Part shown: positions 17,495 to 27,084 of the stretch, one piece after another
Layout of the letters: each line of letters opens with the position of its first letter
Numbering within the stretch: position 1 is the first letter of the stretch
Assembly: GCA_043557195.1 (NCBI GenBank)
Contig: CP121314.1
Location: 1-64,000, forward strand
DNA from: Jejuia sp043557195
Lineage (GTDB): Bacteria; Bacteroidota; Bacteroidia; Flavobacteriales; Flavobacteriaceae
Direction of reading: 5' to 3'
DNA length: 64,000 nt
Position numbers and translations under genes: made by a program
Notes under the pieces: generated by a model
Told to the model about the DNA's origin: nothing
Seen by the model: only the letters and a program-made list of their open reading frames with translations
Database searches by the model: none

Positions 17495-18541
17495 ATGAAA
17501 AACCTACTGATACTGTTCTCACTATTTTTTATTTTTAGTTGTAAAACAGAACCAAAAGATTACGCAACACTAACAGGAACTATCACTAATAAAAACAGTG
17601 ATTCTTTATGGGTTAAATCTCGCTCTTATTCTAAGGCTATACCAGTAGCAAAAGATGGAACATTTAGTGACACTTTAAAATTAGAAACGGGTATCTATAA
17701 TATTTTTGATGGCGAAGAAGTGTCTTCTGTTTTTCTAAAAAATGGTTTTGATATAAACGTAACCCTCGACACCAAAGAATTTGATGAATCCATTAAATAT
17801 AGTGGTTCTGGTGCAGAACATAGTAATTTTTTGGCTAAAAGTAATTTGATTCATGCTGAGCTTTTAGATATTGATAAGTTAAGCAATTTGAGTATGGAAA
17901 GCTTACCTAAGGAATTAGAAAATATTGAAAATAGACTTTCGGAATTTTATAATTCAGATAGTAAAATTGATTCTTCAATAACCAATAGTTTTAAAAACCA
18001 ATTAAAACCTATGCTGAGGTCTTACGAAAGATATCTAAAACAAAGCATTGGGTTAAGAACAGCTTTACCCAAAGGAGCTCCATCTCCATCTTTTGTTGGG
18101 TATGAAAATTATAAAGGAGGCAAAACATCATTATCTGATTTAAAAGGAAAATACACCTACATAGATGTTTGGGCAACGTGGTGTGGCCCATGTAAAGTGG
18201 AAATTCCATCATTAAAAAAATTAGAGAAACAATATCACGGCAAAAACATTCAATTTGTGTCGCTATCTGTAGATGATGGTAGAGGTTACAGAGGAAAAAC
18301 TAAAGAAGAATCTGCTAATTTGGCTAAAGAAGGTTGGAAAAAAATGATTGCAGAAAAAGAACTAGGAGGCATTCAATTAATAGCTCCAAAGGGATGGCAA
18401 TCACAATTTATTCAAGAGTATAAAATTAGTGGAATTCCGCGGTTTATATTAGTCGATCCAGAGGGAAATATCGTAAATCCAGATGCTCCAAGACCCTCGA
18501 GCCCTCAAATTATTGAGTTATTCAAGGATTTAAATATATAA
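17495..18541 (+). CDS. TlpA-type thioredoxin-fold lipoprotein
   Basis: A 348-residue lipoprotein (MKNLLILFSLFFIFSC, Cys16 as lipidation site). Residues about 18-120 resemble the DUF4369 domain found before TlpA domains in Bacteroidota. The C-terminal 150 residues are a thioredoxin fold with the redox motif WCGPC in DVWATWCGPCKVE and a cis-Pro region in GIPRFILVD. It should act outside the inner membrane as a disulfide reductase or oxidant-handling protein. I prefer the start at 17495, because the in-frame ATG at 17468 would place nine residues before the signal peptide. Confidence 0.87.
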   Translation: MKNLLILFSLFFIFSCKTEPKDYATLTGTITNKNSDSLWVKSRSYSKAIPVAKDGTFSDTLKLETGIYNIFDGEEVSSVFLKNGFDINVTLDTKEFDESIKYSGSGAEHSNFLAKSNLIHAELLDIDKLSNLSMESLPKELENIENRLSEFYNSDSKIDSSITNSFKNQLKPMLRSYERYLKQSIGLRTALPKGAPSPSFVGYENYKGGKTSLSDLKGKYTYIDVWATWCGPCKVEIPSLKKLEKQYHGKNIQFVSLSVDDGRGYRGKTKEESANLAKEGWKKMIAEKELGGIQLIAPKGWQSQFIQEYKISGIPRFILVDPEGNIVNPDAPRPSSPQIIELFKDLNI

Positions 18542-18556
18542 GAATTGATACCTAAA

Positions 18557-18589
18557 TAAAAAAAGCCGCAAAAATTGCGGCTTTTTTTT
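18557..18589. terminator. Bidirectional terminator
   Basis: Stem AGCCGCAA / TTGCGGCT with a three-base loop, flanked by an A-run on the left and a T-run on the right. It can end both the TlpA-like gene on the plus strand and the nnr gene on the minus strand. Confidence 0.9.
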
Positions 18590-20141
18590 ATTGTTCTTCC
18601 TGTTGTTCTTCTTGCTGTGGTGGCTCCTCAGGCTGTTTAAACAAATCAATAAATGCTTCACCTAGATAATCAATAACATGACTAGCTATTAGGCTTTGAT
18701 ATCCAAAATCTTCTATGGCAATATCTGCTGATTTCCCATGCAAGTACACGCCAAAAATCGCTGCTACTGATGGATGGTACCCTTGCGCTATTAAACCTGT
18801 AATAATACCCGTTAACACATCACCACTCCCAGCAGTAGCTAACCCAGGGTTTCCTGTTGTATTAACAAATAGCTTTTCATTAAAAACAGTTATGGTATTA
18901 GCGCCTTTAACTACTAAAATAACTTTATACTTTTTTGCAAAAGCCTTTGCCTTTTTAAGTTTTTCAAAATCGTCTTTCCAACTGCCAACTAATCGTTCTA
19001 ACTCTTTAGGATGCGGTGTTAAAATAGTAAGTTCTGGTAATAGTTTTAAAAGTGCTTTCTTTTTAGCTAGTATATTTAAGCCATCAGCATCAATCACTAA
19101 AGGCGCTTTATTGGTCTTTAAAAAAGCTTCAAAAGCAGCAATAGTCTTAATTTCTGTTCCTGCTCCTATCCCGAAGCTGACAACTGTCGGCTCGATTTCA
19201 AAATTTATAGATGTAATTTGAGCTTCATCTTTATCTGTTATTACCATAGCTTCAGGAAATGATGCTTGTAATGGTACATACCCGCATTTAGGTACATAGG
19301 CGGATACCAGACCCGCTCCAACTGACAGCGCAGCTCTACTTGTTAATGTTACAGCACCAATTTTGCCATAACTTCCCCCAATAATTAATGCATGTCCAAA
19401 CTGACCTTTATGTGAAAACTTATCTCTAGGTATATAGTTTGGTAGCACTTCATGCTTACCAATAAGTTGAGCCTCAGTTTCAGTAGTATATAAATATTCA
19501 GGATCTAATCCAATATCCAAAATTTCCCATTGCACTGTGTATTTGGCAGTTTCTGGCAAAAAGAACACCAATTTAGGTGAGGCAAAACTCAACGTAAAAC
19601 CAGCGTAAACGACAGCATCAGGATCTTCAACAGCTTTATCTGTATACAAACCAGAGGGAATATCTATTGATAAAGTAAAGGCCTTAGTAGCTTTAAAATG
19701 CTGAAATAACTCCTTTACCCAATCATCTATTGGTCTGTTTAGTCCAATACCAAAAACAGCATCTACAATAATATCGTTTGGATGTATTTCTGGGAAGTCA
19801 TTTGAGCACTTTAAAAGTGTTGGCCATTTTTTGGTTACGTTTTTTATACGATCGTAATTCACTAAAAAATCTTTAGATCTCTTATCACTGCAATTAATTA
19901 CATAAGTATGCACGTTATAGCCGTGAGTTACTAAATGGCGTGCTAAAACTAAGCCATCACCCCCATTATTACCGATACCACAAAACACGTGAATTGGCAC
20001 TTGTGCACCTTGCATACGTCTATGCATCCAATTAAAAATTTGTGTCCCAGCCCGCTCCATCAATTCGGTAGATGTAATGTTTTGACGCTCTGCGGTTAAT
20101 TTATCACCAGCGTATATTTGTTCTTTAGAGAATATCTTCAT
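18588..20141 (-). CDS. nnr: Bifunctional NAD(P)HX epimerase/dehydratase
   Basis: A 517-residue fusion of NnrE and NnrD, which together repair hydrated NAD(P)H. The epimerase part (about 1-215) shows GIGNNGGDGLVLARH at 55-69. The ADP-dependent dehydratase part (about 230-500) shows GGSYGKIGA and the ATP-type motif GNPGLATAGSGDVLTG at about 430-447. A Gln/Glu/Pro-rich tail (EEPPQQEEQQEEQ) follows and looks disordered. The reaction restores R,S-NADHX or NADPHX to the active cofactor. It is monocistronic and faces away from the thr operon. Confidence 0.93.
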   Translation of the reverse strand: MKIFSKEQIYAGDKLTAERQNITSTELMERAGTQIFNWMHRRMQGAQVPIHVFCGIGNNGGDGLVLARHLVTHGYNVHTYVINCSDKRSKDFLVNYDRIKNVTKKWPTLLKCSNDFPEIHPNDIIVDAVFGIGLNRPIDDWVKELFQHFKATKAFTLSIDIPSGLYTDKAVEDPDAVVYAGFTLSFASPKLVFFLPETAKYTVQWEILDIGLDPEYLYTTETEAQLIGKHEVLPNYIPRDKFSHKGQFGHALIIGGSYGKIGAVTLTSRAALSVGAGLVSAYVPKCGYVPLQASFPEAMVITDKDEAQITSINFEIEPTVVSFGIGAGTEIKTIAAFEAFLKTNKAPLVIDADGLNILAKKKALLKLLPELTILTPHPKELERLVGSWKDDFEKLKKAKAFAKKYKVILVVKGANTITVFNEKLFVNTTGNPGLATAGSGDVLTGIITGLIAQGYHPSVAAIFGVYLHGKSADIAIEDFGYQSLIASHVIDYLGEAFIDLFKQPEEPPQQEEQQEEQ

Positions 20142-20238
20142 AAAATATCAATTATCAATTTTTCATTTCTTATCGTAAATAGTCGTTTTTTTTAAACGAA
20201 AATTTGTTGATGATAAGAATCTTGCAAAAAAATAGTTT

Positions 20239-20272
20239 TTGTTTTTTTATTAGGTTAAAAGTAATACTTTTG
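20239..20272 (+). promoter_or_regulatory. Probable thr operon promoter
   Basis: TTG at 20239-20241 and TACTTTTG at 20265-20272, an exact TAnnTTTG, with 23 bases between them, slightly longer than usual. Transcription would begin just before the Thr-rich leader peptide at 20293. Confidence 0.5.
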
Positions 20273-20292
20273 GAATGTTTTATATAACCAAA

Positions 20293-20394
20293 ATGATTCA
20301 TTTAAGCCAAAATATAACTTTAAGCGTGTTTTCTTCAAACACAACTTCTATTTTTGCTACAACTACAAATACAACAACCCTTTGGGGTTATTAG
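20293..20394 (+). CDS. thrL: thr operon leader peptide (threonine-rich)
   Basis: A 33-codon ORF starting MIHLSQNITLS and ending FATTTNTTTLWGY. It has nine Thr residues, six of them in a seven-residue stretch near the C-terminus. It sits between the predicted promoter and thrA, 82 bp upstream, and is followed by a hairpin with a T-run. This is the layout of classical attenuation: ribosome stalling at Thr codons when charged tRNA-Thr is scarce would alter folding of the downstream RNA. The E. coli thr leader is also Thr/Ile-rich, but there is no sequence homology; the role is inferred from position and composition. Only two Ile codons lie outside the first third, so Thr is the likely sensed residue. 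Confidence 0.75.
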   Translation: MIHLSQNITLSVFSSNTTSIFATTTNTTTLWGY

Positions 20395-20417
20395 TTATAT
20401 ATTATTCAGGCTTTTCG

Positions 20418-20442
20418 TGTAATTTCAATAATTACATTTTTT
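20418..20442 (+). terminator. Putative thr attenuator hairpin
   Basis: A 7-bp perfect stem TGTAATT / AATTACA with loop TCAAT, followed directly by six T residues. It lies between the leader stop and thrA. The stem has only one G-C pair and is weak. A second small hairpin, AACCC / GGGTT, at the end of the leader ORF could be part of a competing structure. Confidence 0.5.
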
Positions 20443-20476
20443 CAAATTTTACATTTAAATTTCAATTCATTATATA

Positions 20477-22921
20477 ATGAAGGTTTTAAAATTCGGAGGA
20501 ACTTCTGTAGGTTCTTCAAAAAATATAAATAAAGTTATAAGTATTTTAGAAGCTTATGCAAAAAATAGCAAAGTAGTTTGTGTTGTTTCAGCAGTTGGCG
20601 GTATCACTGATAAGTTGCTGCTAGCAGGACGACAAGCACAGGTAAAAGACAATGGTTTTAAAGATACGTTTGAAATCATCAAAGACACTCATTTTTCAAT
20701 CATAAAAGAGTTAAATCCAGATGATAATTCGTCGATTTTAGCTTACGCTGATGAAAAACTAAATGAACTTAAAAGTCTTTTAGAAGGTATCTATTTAATT
20801 AATGAAATCTCACCTAAAACATCGGATAAATTAGTGAGTTTTGGTGAATTATTATCCTCTTTCATCATTGCAGAAACAATGAAAAACAGAGGAATTTCAG
20901 CAAGTAGAAAGAACTCTCAGGAACTGATAATTACTAACTCTAATTTTACTAAAGCAGAAGTTGACTACAGCGTTACTAATTCAAACTTAAGAGATTATTT
21001 TGGTTCTGCTGAAGAAGACATTACCATTCTACCAGGATTTATTGCAAATTCAGCCTTCGGAGAACAAACTACTTTAGGACGAGGTGGCTCAGATTTTACT
21101 GCTGCTATTGTTGCGGCGGCTCTAAATGTTGAGCAATTAGAAATTTGGACCGATGTAAGTGGTATGTTTACAACCAACCCAAAACTAGTAAAACAAGCAC
21201 GCCCAATCCAAAGTATTTCATATCAGGAAGCAATGGAATTATCACATTTTGGTGCTAAAGTATTGTATCCACCAACAGTGCAACCTGTTTTAGATTTAGA
21301 TATCCCAATCCATATTAAAAACACTATGGAACCTGAAGCGGTTGGCACTGTAATTTCAAAAGATGCTAATGGCACTAGTGCTCCAGTAAAAGGTATTAGT
21401 AATATATCAAATATAGCGCTACTGACACTTCAAGGAAGTGGTATGGTGGGTATTCCTGGATTCTCAAAACGTTTGTTTGAAACACTTTCTAATGAAAAAA
21501 TAAATGTAATTCTAATCACTCAAGCCTCTTCGGAACATTCTATATGTTTAGGTATTGAAGAAAAAGATGTTGAAATTGCCAAAACAGCTATAGATATTAC
21601 TTTTGAAAATGAAATCGCTTTAAACAAAATCGAGCCTCTAATTGTTGAAACTGGGTTGTCAATTTTGGCACTGGTGGGTGATAACATGAAAAATCATCAA
21701 GGTATTAGCGGCAAAATGTTTTCTGCCTTAGGAAAAAATAATATTAATATTCGAGCAATTGCACAAGGTGCCTCAGAACGAAATATATCTGTAGTTATTG
21801 AAGAAAGTCACGTAAAAAAAGCTTTAAACACCTTACACGAAGTGTTCTTTGAAAGTATTACGAAACAACTAAATGTATTCATTACAGGTGTTGGAAATGT
21901 TGGTGAACGCTTAGTTGAACAGATAAAACAACAGAAAAAATATCTAAAAGAGCATCTACAAATTAACCTTCGTGTTGCTGGGTTGTCTAACTCAAGAACA
22001 ATGATTTTTGATGAAAGCGGTATCGCATTAAAAGATTGGAAACATCAATTGGCAATTGGGGAAAAAGCATCATTAAACGGATTCTTTGAAAAAGCTAAAT
22101 CGTTAAACTTACGAAACAGTATTTTTGTTGATGTTACTGCCAACGCAGATGTTGCTAGTTTATATGCCAACTATCTCAGGGAAAGTATAGCTATTGTAGC
22201 ATGTAATAAAATTGCATGTTCTAGTGCGTTTAATAATTATAAAGAGTTAAAACGTCTATCACTTAAATACAATGCTCCCTTTTTATTTGAAACTAATGTT
22301 GGTGCAGGTTTACCTATTATTGATACGCTAAATAATTTGGTAGCTTCAGGTGATAAAGTAACTTCCATTCAGGCAGTACTTTCTGGAAGTTTAAACTTTG
22401 TATTTAATAACTTTAATGACTCCACTAAATTTTATGATGTTGTAAAACAAGCCGGAGTTGAAGGCTATACTGAACCAGACCCAAGAATTGATTTAAGCGG
22501 TGTCGATGTAGCCCGTAAAATTTTAATTCTTGCAAGGGAAAGCGGTATGGAAATGAATTTAGAGGATATAGAAAATATACCTTTCCTATCTAAATCTGGT
22601 TTAGAAAGCGGCACAGTTGAAGAGTTTTATAAAACGCTAATTGCAGACGAAGCACATTACCAAAGTTTATATGCTTCAGCTAAAGCTAATAACTGTCAGT
22701 TAAAATACGTTGCGAAATTAGATAACGGAAAGGCAAGTGTAAGCTTACAGGAAATTCCTGAAGGGCATCCGTTTTATAATTTAGAAGGAAGCGACAATAT
22801 TGTAATGTTTTATACTGAGCGTTACTCGCAACAACCTATGATAATTAAAGGTGCGGGCGCAGGTGCAGATGTTACGGCATCAGGTTTGTTTGCTGATATT
22901 ATTAGATTGGGCAACAACTAA
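20477..22921 (+). CDS. thrA: Bifunctional aspartokinase I / homoserine dehydrogenase I
   Basis: An 814-residue fusion. The N-terminal aspartate kinase (about 1-295) starts MKVLKFGGTSVGSS, with TLGRGGSDFTA and EIWTDVSGMFTTNP. Two ACT regulatory domains follow (about 310-455). The C-terminal homoserine dehydrogenase begins near residue 467 (FITGVGNVGERL) and includes NKIACSS, FETNVGAGLPII and GYTEPDPRIDLSG. It carries out the first and third steps from aspartate to homoserine. ACT domains imply feedback control by threonine. It heads thrA-thrB-thrC, preceded by the leader peptide. Confidence 0.97.
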   Translation: MKVLKFGGTSVGSSKNINKVISILEAYAKNSKVVCVVSAVGGITDKLLLAGRQAQVKDNGFKDTFEIIKDTHFSIIKELNPDDNSSILAYADEKLNELKSLLEGIYLINEISPKTSDKLVSFGELLSSFIIAETMKNRGISASRKNSQELIITNSNFTKAEVDYSVTNSNLRDYFGSAEEDITILPGFIANSAFGEQTTLGRGGSDFTAAIVAAALNVEQLEIWTDVSGMFTTNPKLVKQARPIQSISYQEAMELSHFGAKVLYPPTVQPVLDLDIPIHIKNTMEPEAVGTVISKDANGTSAPVKGISNISNIALLTLQGSGMVGIPGFSKRLFETLSNEKINVILITQASSEHSICLGIEEKDVEIAKTAIDITFENEIALNKIEPLIVETGLSILALVGDNMKNHQGISGKMFSALGKNNINIRAIAQGASERNISVVIEESHVKKALNTLHEVFFESITKQLNVFITGVGNVGERLVEQIKQQKKYLKEHLQINLRVAGLSNSRTMIFDESGIALKDWKHQLAIGEKASLNGFFEKAKSLNLRNSIFVDVTANADVASLYANYLRESIAIVACNKIACSSAFNNYKELKRLSLKYNAPFLFETNVGAGLPIIDTLNNLVASGDKVTSIQAVLSGSLNFVFNNFNDSTKFYDVVKQAGVEGYTEPDPRIDLSGVDVARKILILARESGMEMNLEDIENIPFLSKSGLESGTVEEFYKTLIADEAHYQSLYASAKANNCQLKYVAKLDNGKASVSLQEIPEGHPFYNLEGSDNIVMFYTERYSQQPMIIKGAGAGADVTASGLFADIIRLGNN

Positions 22922-22991
22922 TTAAATGGAATTACACAAAAACAGTGATATCTCATGCTCAAGTGCAGCAGAAAGTTATTTAATAGATAAA

Positions 22992-23915
22992 ATGAACGAA
23001 ATAAAAATATTTTCACCAGCAACCGTAGCCAATGTGTCTTGTGGCTTTGATGTTATGGGGTTCTGTTTGGATACTATTGGCGATGAAATGGTGATTAGAA
23101 AAATTGAGAAAAAAGGCATTTTTATCTCTCATATTGAAGGCTTTGATTTGCCATATGAAACGGAACTAAACGTTGCTGGTGTTTCAGCCTTGGCTATGTA
23201 TGATGCTTTAGATGTTGATTTTGGATTTGAAATTGAAATCTATAAAAATATAAAACCAGGAAGTGGCATTGGCAGTAGTGCTGCAAGCGCTGTTGGTAGT
23301 GTATTTGGTATGAATGAATTAATTGGTAGACCATTTAATAAAACTCAATTAACCAAATTTGCTATCAAAGGTGAAGCTCTAGCAAGTAAATGCGAACATG
23401 CAGACAACCTCGCTCCGGCTCTTTTTGGAGGTTTTACCTTGGTAAAAAGTATATCACCACTTCAAGTATTAGAAATACCAACTCCTGATGATTTATATGC
23501 AACAATAATTCATCCTCAAATAGAAATAAAAACATCAGAATCTAGAGCTATTTTACCAAATGAAGTTACACTAGGTAAAGCCATAACGCAATGGGCTAAC
23601 TTAGGTAGCTTAATACATGCACTACATACTAGTGATTATGATTTACTAAGAAGTTCTTTAACTGATGTGGTAGTAGAACCGTATAGAAGCAAGCTTATTC
23701 CTCTTTTTGCAGAAGTAAAACAAGCATCACTGAATGTAGGAGCGTTAGGTGCAGGTATTTCAGGTTCTGGTCCGTCAATTTTCACATTAAGTAAAGGTTC
23801 AGAAATAGCAAAACGAGTTAAAGAAGCAATGCATGAAATTTATTCAAAATCTGAAATAGACTTTGAAATTCATGTTTCAAAAATTAATACTAAAGGCGTT
23901 AAAATATTAGGGTAA
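22992..23915 (+). CDS. thrB: Homoserine kinase
   Basis: A 307-residue GHMP kinase that phosphorylates homoserine. It starts MNEIKIFSPATVANVSCGFD and has the ATP-binding motif KPGSGIGSSAAS at 88-99; a later GAGISGSGPSIF is the third GHMP motif. An in-frame ATG at 22926, 4 bp after thrA stops, would add 22 residues with no counterpart in the family. I chose 22992 because the protein then has the usual length and N-terminus, but the longer start cannot be ruled out. It is followed 2 bp later by thrC. Confidence 0.93.
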   Translation: MNEIKIFSPATVANVSCGFDVMGFCLDTIGDEMVIRKIEKKGIFISHIEGFDLPYETELNVAGVSALAMYDALDVDFGFEIEIYKNIKPGSGIGSSAASAVGSVFGMNELIGRPFNKTQLTKFAIKGEALASKCEHADNLAPALFGGFTLVKSISPLQVLEIPTPDDLYATIIHPQIEIKTSESRAILPNEVTLGKAITQWANLGSLIHALHTSDYDLLRSSLTDVVVEPYRSKLIPLFAEVKQASLNVGALGAGISGSGPSIFTLSKGSEIAKRVKEAMHEIYSKSEIDFEIHVSKINTKGVKILG

Positions 23916-23917
23916 CA

Positions 23918-25213
23918 ATGAACTACTATTCATTAAACAAACAAGCACCAGATTCAAATTTTAGAAATGCCGTTATTAAAGGGTTAGCGCCAGATAAAGG
24001 GTTGTATTTTCCTGAAAACATTACGCCATTGCTACAATCGTTTTGGGATAATTTTGAAAATTTATCTTATCCTGAGATTGCATTTGAAGCTATCAAACAA
24101 TTTGTTACTCCTGAAATCCCCGAAGCTATTTTAAAAACAATAGTAGAAGAAACATTGTCTTTTGATTTTCCAGTTGTTAAATTGAATGATAACATTTCTA
24201 CATTAGAATTATTTCATGGACCAACAATGGCTTTCAAGGATGTTGGTGCGCGTTTTATGGCACGTTGTTTAGGGTATTTCAACCAAGACAATGACAAAGA
24301 AGTAACAGTATTAGTAGCAACTTCTGGGGATACTGGAGGTGCTGTAGCCAATGGGTTTTTAGGAGTAAAAGGTGTTAATGTTGTGATACTTTACCCGAGT
24401 GGAAAAGTAAGTGATATTCAAGAGAAACAATTAACAACTTTGGGTCAAAACATAAAAGCACTTGAAGTTAATGGTACGTTTGACGACTGTCAAGCTATGG
24501 TAAAAACTGCTTTTTTAGATGAGGAATTAACCAGCAAAATGCAGCTAACGTCTGCCAACTCTATAAATGTAGCACGTTGGTTACCACAACTCTTCTATTT
24601 TATGTTTGCTTACAAGCAGTTACATAAAACCTATGACAATATAGTTTTTTCAGTACCAAGCGGAAACTTTGGAAATATTTGTGCAGGTATGATGGCACAA
24701 CAATTAGGACTGCCTATTAAACATTTTGTAGCTTCTAATAATATGAATAATGTGGTGACACGCTATTTGTTATCTCAATTATATGAACCAAAACCATCTA
24801 TACAAACCATTAGCAATGCGATGGATGTTGGTGCACCAAGTAATTTTATTCGTATTCAAGAAATTTATAAAAATCAATTTGAAGTTTTAAAAGAGAATAT
24901 TTCTTCTTATAGTTTTACTGATGAAGAAACGAAAGAAGCTATGTTAGAAATCTTCAATCTATATAACTATGTTGCTGATCCTCACGGAGCTGTGGGATAC
25001 TTAGGCTGTAAATCTTACTTAAAGGAAAATCCAAAAGCACATTGTGTGTTTTTAGAAACTGCCCATCCAACAAAGTTCTTAGATGTGGTTGAAGAGGTAA
25101 TTAAAGCAGAGCAAAACTTCCCTCCACAAATACAATCGGTATTGGGCAAGAAGAAGGTTGCTACGACTATTTCCAATTACAAGGATTTGAAAGACTTCTT
25201 GCTAAAACACTAG
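23918..25213 (+). CDS. thrC: Threonine synthase
   Basis: A 431-residue PLP enzyme converting O-phosphohomoserine to threonine. The cofactor lysine is K107 in HGPTMAFKDVG, and the phosphate-binding loop is ATSGDTGGAVA. Other family segments include SANSINVARWLPQ and SGNFGNICAGMMA. Length and N-terminus (MNYYSLNKQAPDSNF) fit the class without allosteric domain. It is the last gene of the thr operon, with no obvious terminator in the 78 bp before the next gene. Confidence 0.96.
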   Translation: MNYYSLNKQAPDSNFRNAVIKGLAPDKGLYFPENITPLLQSFWDNFENLSYPEIAFEAIKQFVTPEIPEAILKTIVEETLSFDFPVVKLNDNISTLELFHGPTMAFKDVGARFMARCLGYFNQDNDKEVTVLVATSGDTGGAVANGFLGVKGVNVVILYPSGKVSDIQEKQLTTLGQNIKALEVNGTFDDCQAMVKTAFLDEELTSKMQLTSANSINVARWLPQLFYFMFAYKQLHKTYDNIVFSVPSGNFGNICAGMMAQQLGLPIKHFVASNNMNNVVTRYLLSQLYEPKPSIQTISNAMDVGAPSNFIRIQEIYKNQFEVLKENISSYSFTDEETKEAMLEIFNLYNYVADPHGAVGYLGCKSYLKENPKAHCVFLETAHPTKFLDVVEEVIKAEQNFPPQIQSVLGKKKVATTISNYKDLKDFLLKH

Positions 25214-25291
25214 GATAATTCACTTTAGTACAGGATACCTCATGACAGTTTAGCGCAATGTTTTTTGGAAATTGGGTAAAAATTTGATGTT

Positions 25292-26299
25292 ATGAAAATC
25301 ATTACCCTAAAAAGTTTTTTTTTATTTGTGCTTTCAATAGGTAGCCTTAACCTTTTTTCCCAAACTGTACCCTGCGACGGCAATGCGTCTTTTGAAGAAC
25401 AAAATGGCTTATTAACTATCGAAATGGAGTCCGGTAATTTACCCACCGGTTCCAATTGGCAAACTGGAAGTGAAGCAGATCCAAACTTATCGGGCTCAAC
25501 TATTAATTATATTTATTGGGATGGACCACAATCTTTTAACGCTTTAACGGGAGCACCCATCACCTATAATATAAAAATAAATAACCCTGGAACATATAGA
25601 CTTGCATGGCGTGGTCGTATTGGCACCGGTACTTCTGGTGGTGAACATAACGATGCATGGTTAAAAATTATAGCAGATGATTTCTATGCTACAAAACAGA
25701 GTAGTTCTACTTCTACAGAAGCGTTAGAGCCAAAGCCTGATTGTAATAGCAACCCAAATAGAAATTGTCCTGTAGGGTCTAGCGTTGGTGGTTTTTTTAA
25801 AGCTTTTATGAATAGACACCCTGTAAACCTGCCAGTCGATCAGCGTTGGGGTTTTGTTACCAATACAAACGACGGAAATTCTTTTAGGTTTATATGGGCA
25901 ACTTTTTATACTGCAGGAAATTATTCTGTAATTGTAGATGCAAGATCTAGCTTTTTTTTTATGGATAAAATGGTACTTCGCAGAACAGATGTTAGCGATT
26001 CTGTAGCGTTCAATTTAAATAATAGCGAATCGTCTTGTACCGTTTTATCATTGAGTGAAGTAACAAAAAGAAATGATATAAAATTATACCCAAATCCTTC
26101 AACTGGTAGTATTAAAATTAGCAACTTGCCAAACTCGGGTACATTTTTATTAAAAAACATTCACGGTATCACGGTAAAGAAAGTTAATTATAAATCTTCA
26201 AATAAGACCATTGACATAAGTGATTTACAGGCTGGTCTTTATTTTATCTCAAATTCTGATACCAGCAACTATTTTGTGAAAAAGATTGTTAAAATCTAA
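25292..26299 (+). CDS. Secreted protein with T9SS sorting domain
   Basis: A 335-residue protein with a signal peptide (hydrophobic to about residue 23, ending NLFSQ). Residues about 30-235 look like a beta-sandwich similar to carbohydrate-binding or carbohydrate-active ancillary domains, with several Trp and Gly residues (SNWQTGSEADPN, YRLAWRGRIGTGTSGGEHND). The C-terminal 70 residues are a type A sorting domain (IKLYPNPSTGSIKISNL, then LQAGLYFISNSD). It is likely exported by type IX secretion and surface bound. No catalytic motif is evident. It follows thrC on the same strand but is probably transcribed separately. Confidence 0.8.
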   Translation: MKIITLKSFFLFVLSIGSLNLFSQTVPCDGNASFEEQNGLLTIEMESGNLPTGSNWQTGSEADPNLSGSTINYIYWDGPQSFNALTGAPITYNIKINNPGTYRLAWRGRIGTGTSGGEHNDAWLKIIADDFYATKQSSSTSTEALEPKPDCNSNPNRNCPVGSSVGGFFKAFMNRHPVNLPVDQRWGFVTNTNDGNSFRFIWATFYTAGNYSVIVDARSSFFFMDKMVLRRTDVSDSVAFNLNNSESSCTVLSLSEVTKRNDIKLYPNPSTGSIKISNLPNSGTFLLKNIHGITVKKVNYKSSNKTIDISDLQAGLYFISNSDTSNYFVKKIVKI

Positions 26300-26362
26300 A
26301 TTTTAGTTTACAATTCATCGATTTTAAAGGTTAAATAATACCTAATTAACATTAATAATTTC

Positions 26363-26390
26363 TTGCTTTTGTGACTGGTAACTATATTTG
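26363..26390 (+). promoter_or_regulatory. Bacteroidota-type promoter for the VTT membrane protein
   Basis: TTG (26363-26365), 17 bases, then TATATTTG (26383-26390), an exact TAnnTTTG. This is the cleanest -33/-7 pair in the window, 19 bp before the start at 26410. Confidence 0.6.
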
Positions 26391-26409
26391 CTCGCCTTGA
26401 GTTTTTAAC

Positions 26410-27027
26410 ATGAAATCAAAACCAAAAGAAAAAAGCGGGAAATCACGTCTTCAACTACTTCACCAGTATTATAATTATACTGGTTTTTACGCATTTGTAT
26501 GGCAAGCAGTAAAAAAAGCGCTACCGTATATTGTCGGAGCCATAGTAATAATCTATGTAGTAAATCATTTTTTCAATATTAATGATGCCTTAATAAGATT
26601 AACGGAGATACTACCATCTCATGGTGTATTAAGTTTCTTTTTTGTATCCGAAACACTTTTGGGGCTAATTCCACCAGAAATATTTATTGCGTGGTCTGGT
26701 AAAATGCCAAATCCTTGGGGATATTTAAGCATATTGGCAGTGCTATCTTATGCAGCAGGATTATTGGCATATCACTTAGGACGTATGATAACAAAAATTC
26801 CGTCTGTCCACACCTATTTAGAGGTGAAAATGCAAAAACAACTGAAAAATTCCAGAAAATGGGGTGGATTTTTAATCATTGTAGGTGCTTTGCTACCGCT
26901 TCCATTTTCTATATCGTGCATTGCAGCTGGTATTATTAAGTTCCCATTTAAAGTTGTAGCACTGTTTGGAACTTTACGTTTATTACGCTTTGTGATTTAT
27001 GGAATCGTTATTTTTAACGCATTGTAA
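26410..27027 (+). CDS. VTT/DedA-like membrane protein
   Basis: A 205-residue membrane protein with a basic N-terminal tail (MKSKPKEKSGKSRLQ) and about five hydrophobic segments. The segment FFFVSETLLGLIPPEIFIAW and the later GALLPLPFSISCIAAG resemble the re-entrant loop signatures of the VTT/SNARE-associated (DedA, YqaA) family, which includes lipid scramblases and flippases. The substrate is not shown. A second promoter-like box lies before the next gene, so it may be monocistronic. Confidence 0.75.
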   Translation: MKSKPKEKSGKSRLQLLHQYYNYTGFYAFVWQAVKKALPYIVGAIVIIYVVNHFFNINDALIRLTEILPSHGVLSFFFVSETLLGLIPPEIFIAWSGKMPNPWGYLSILAVLSYAAGLLAYHLGRMITKIPSVHTYLEVKMQKQLKNSRKWGGFLIIVGALLPLPFSISCIAAGIIKFPFKVVALFGTLRLLRFVIYGIVIFNAL

Positions 27028-27084
27028 AAAAATCTTAAATCATAGTATTTTGTTGTTGTTCTGTTCTACTTTTGCAGAAAATAA

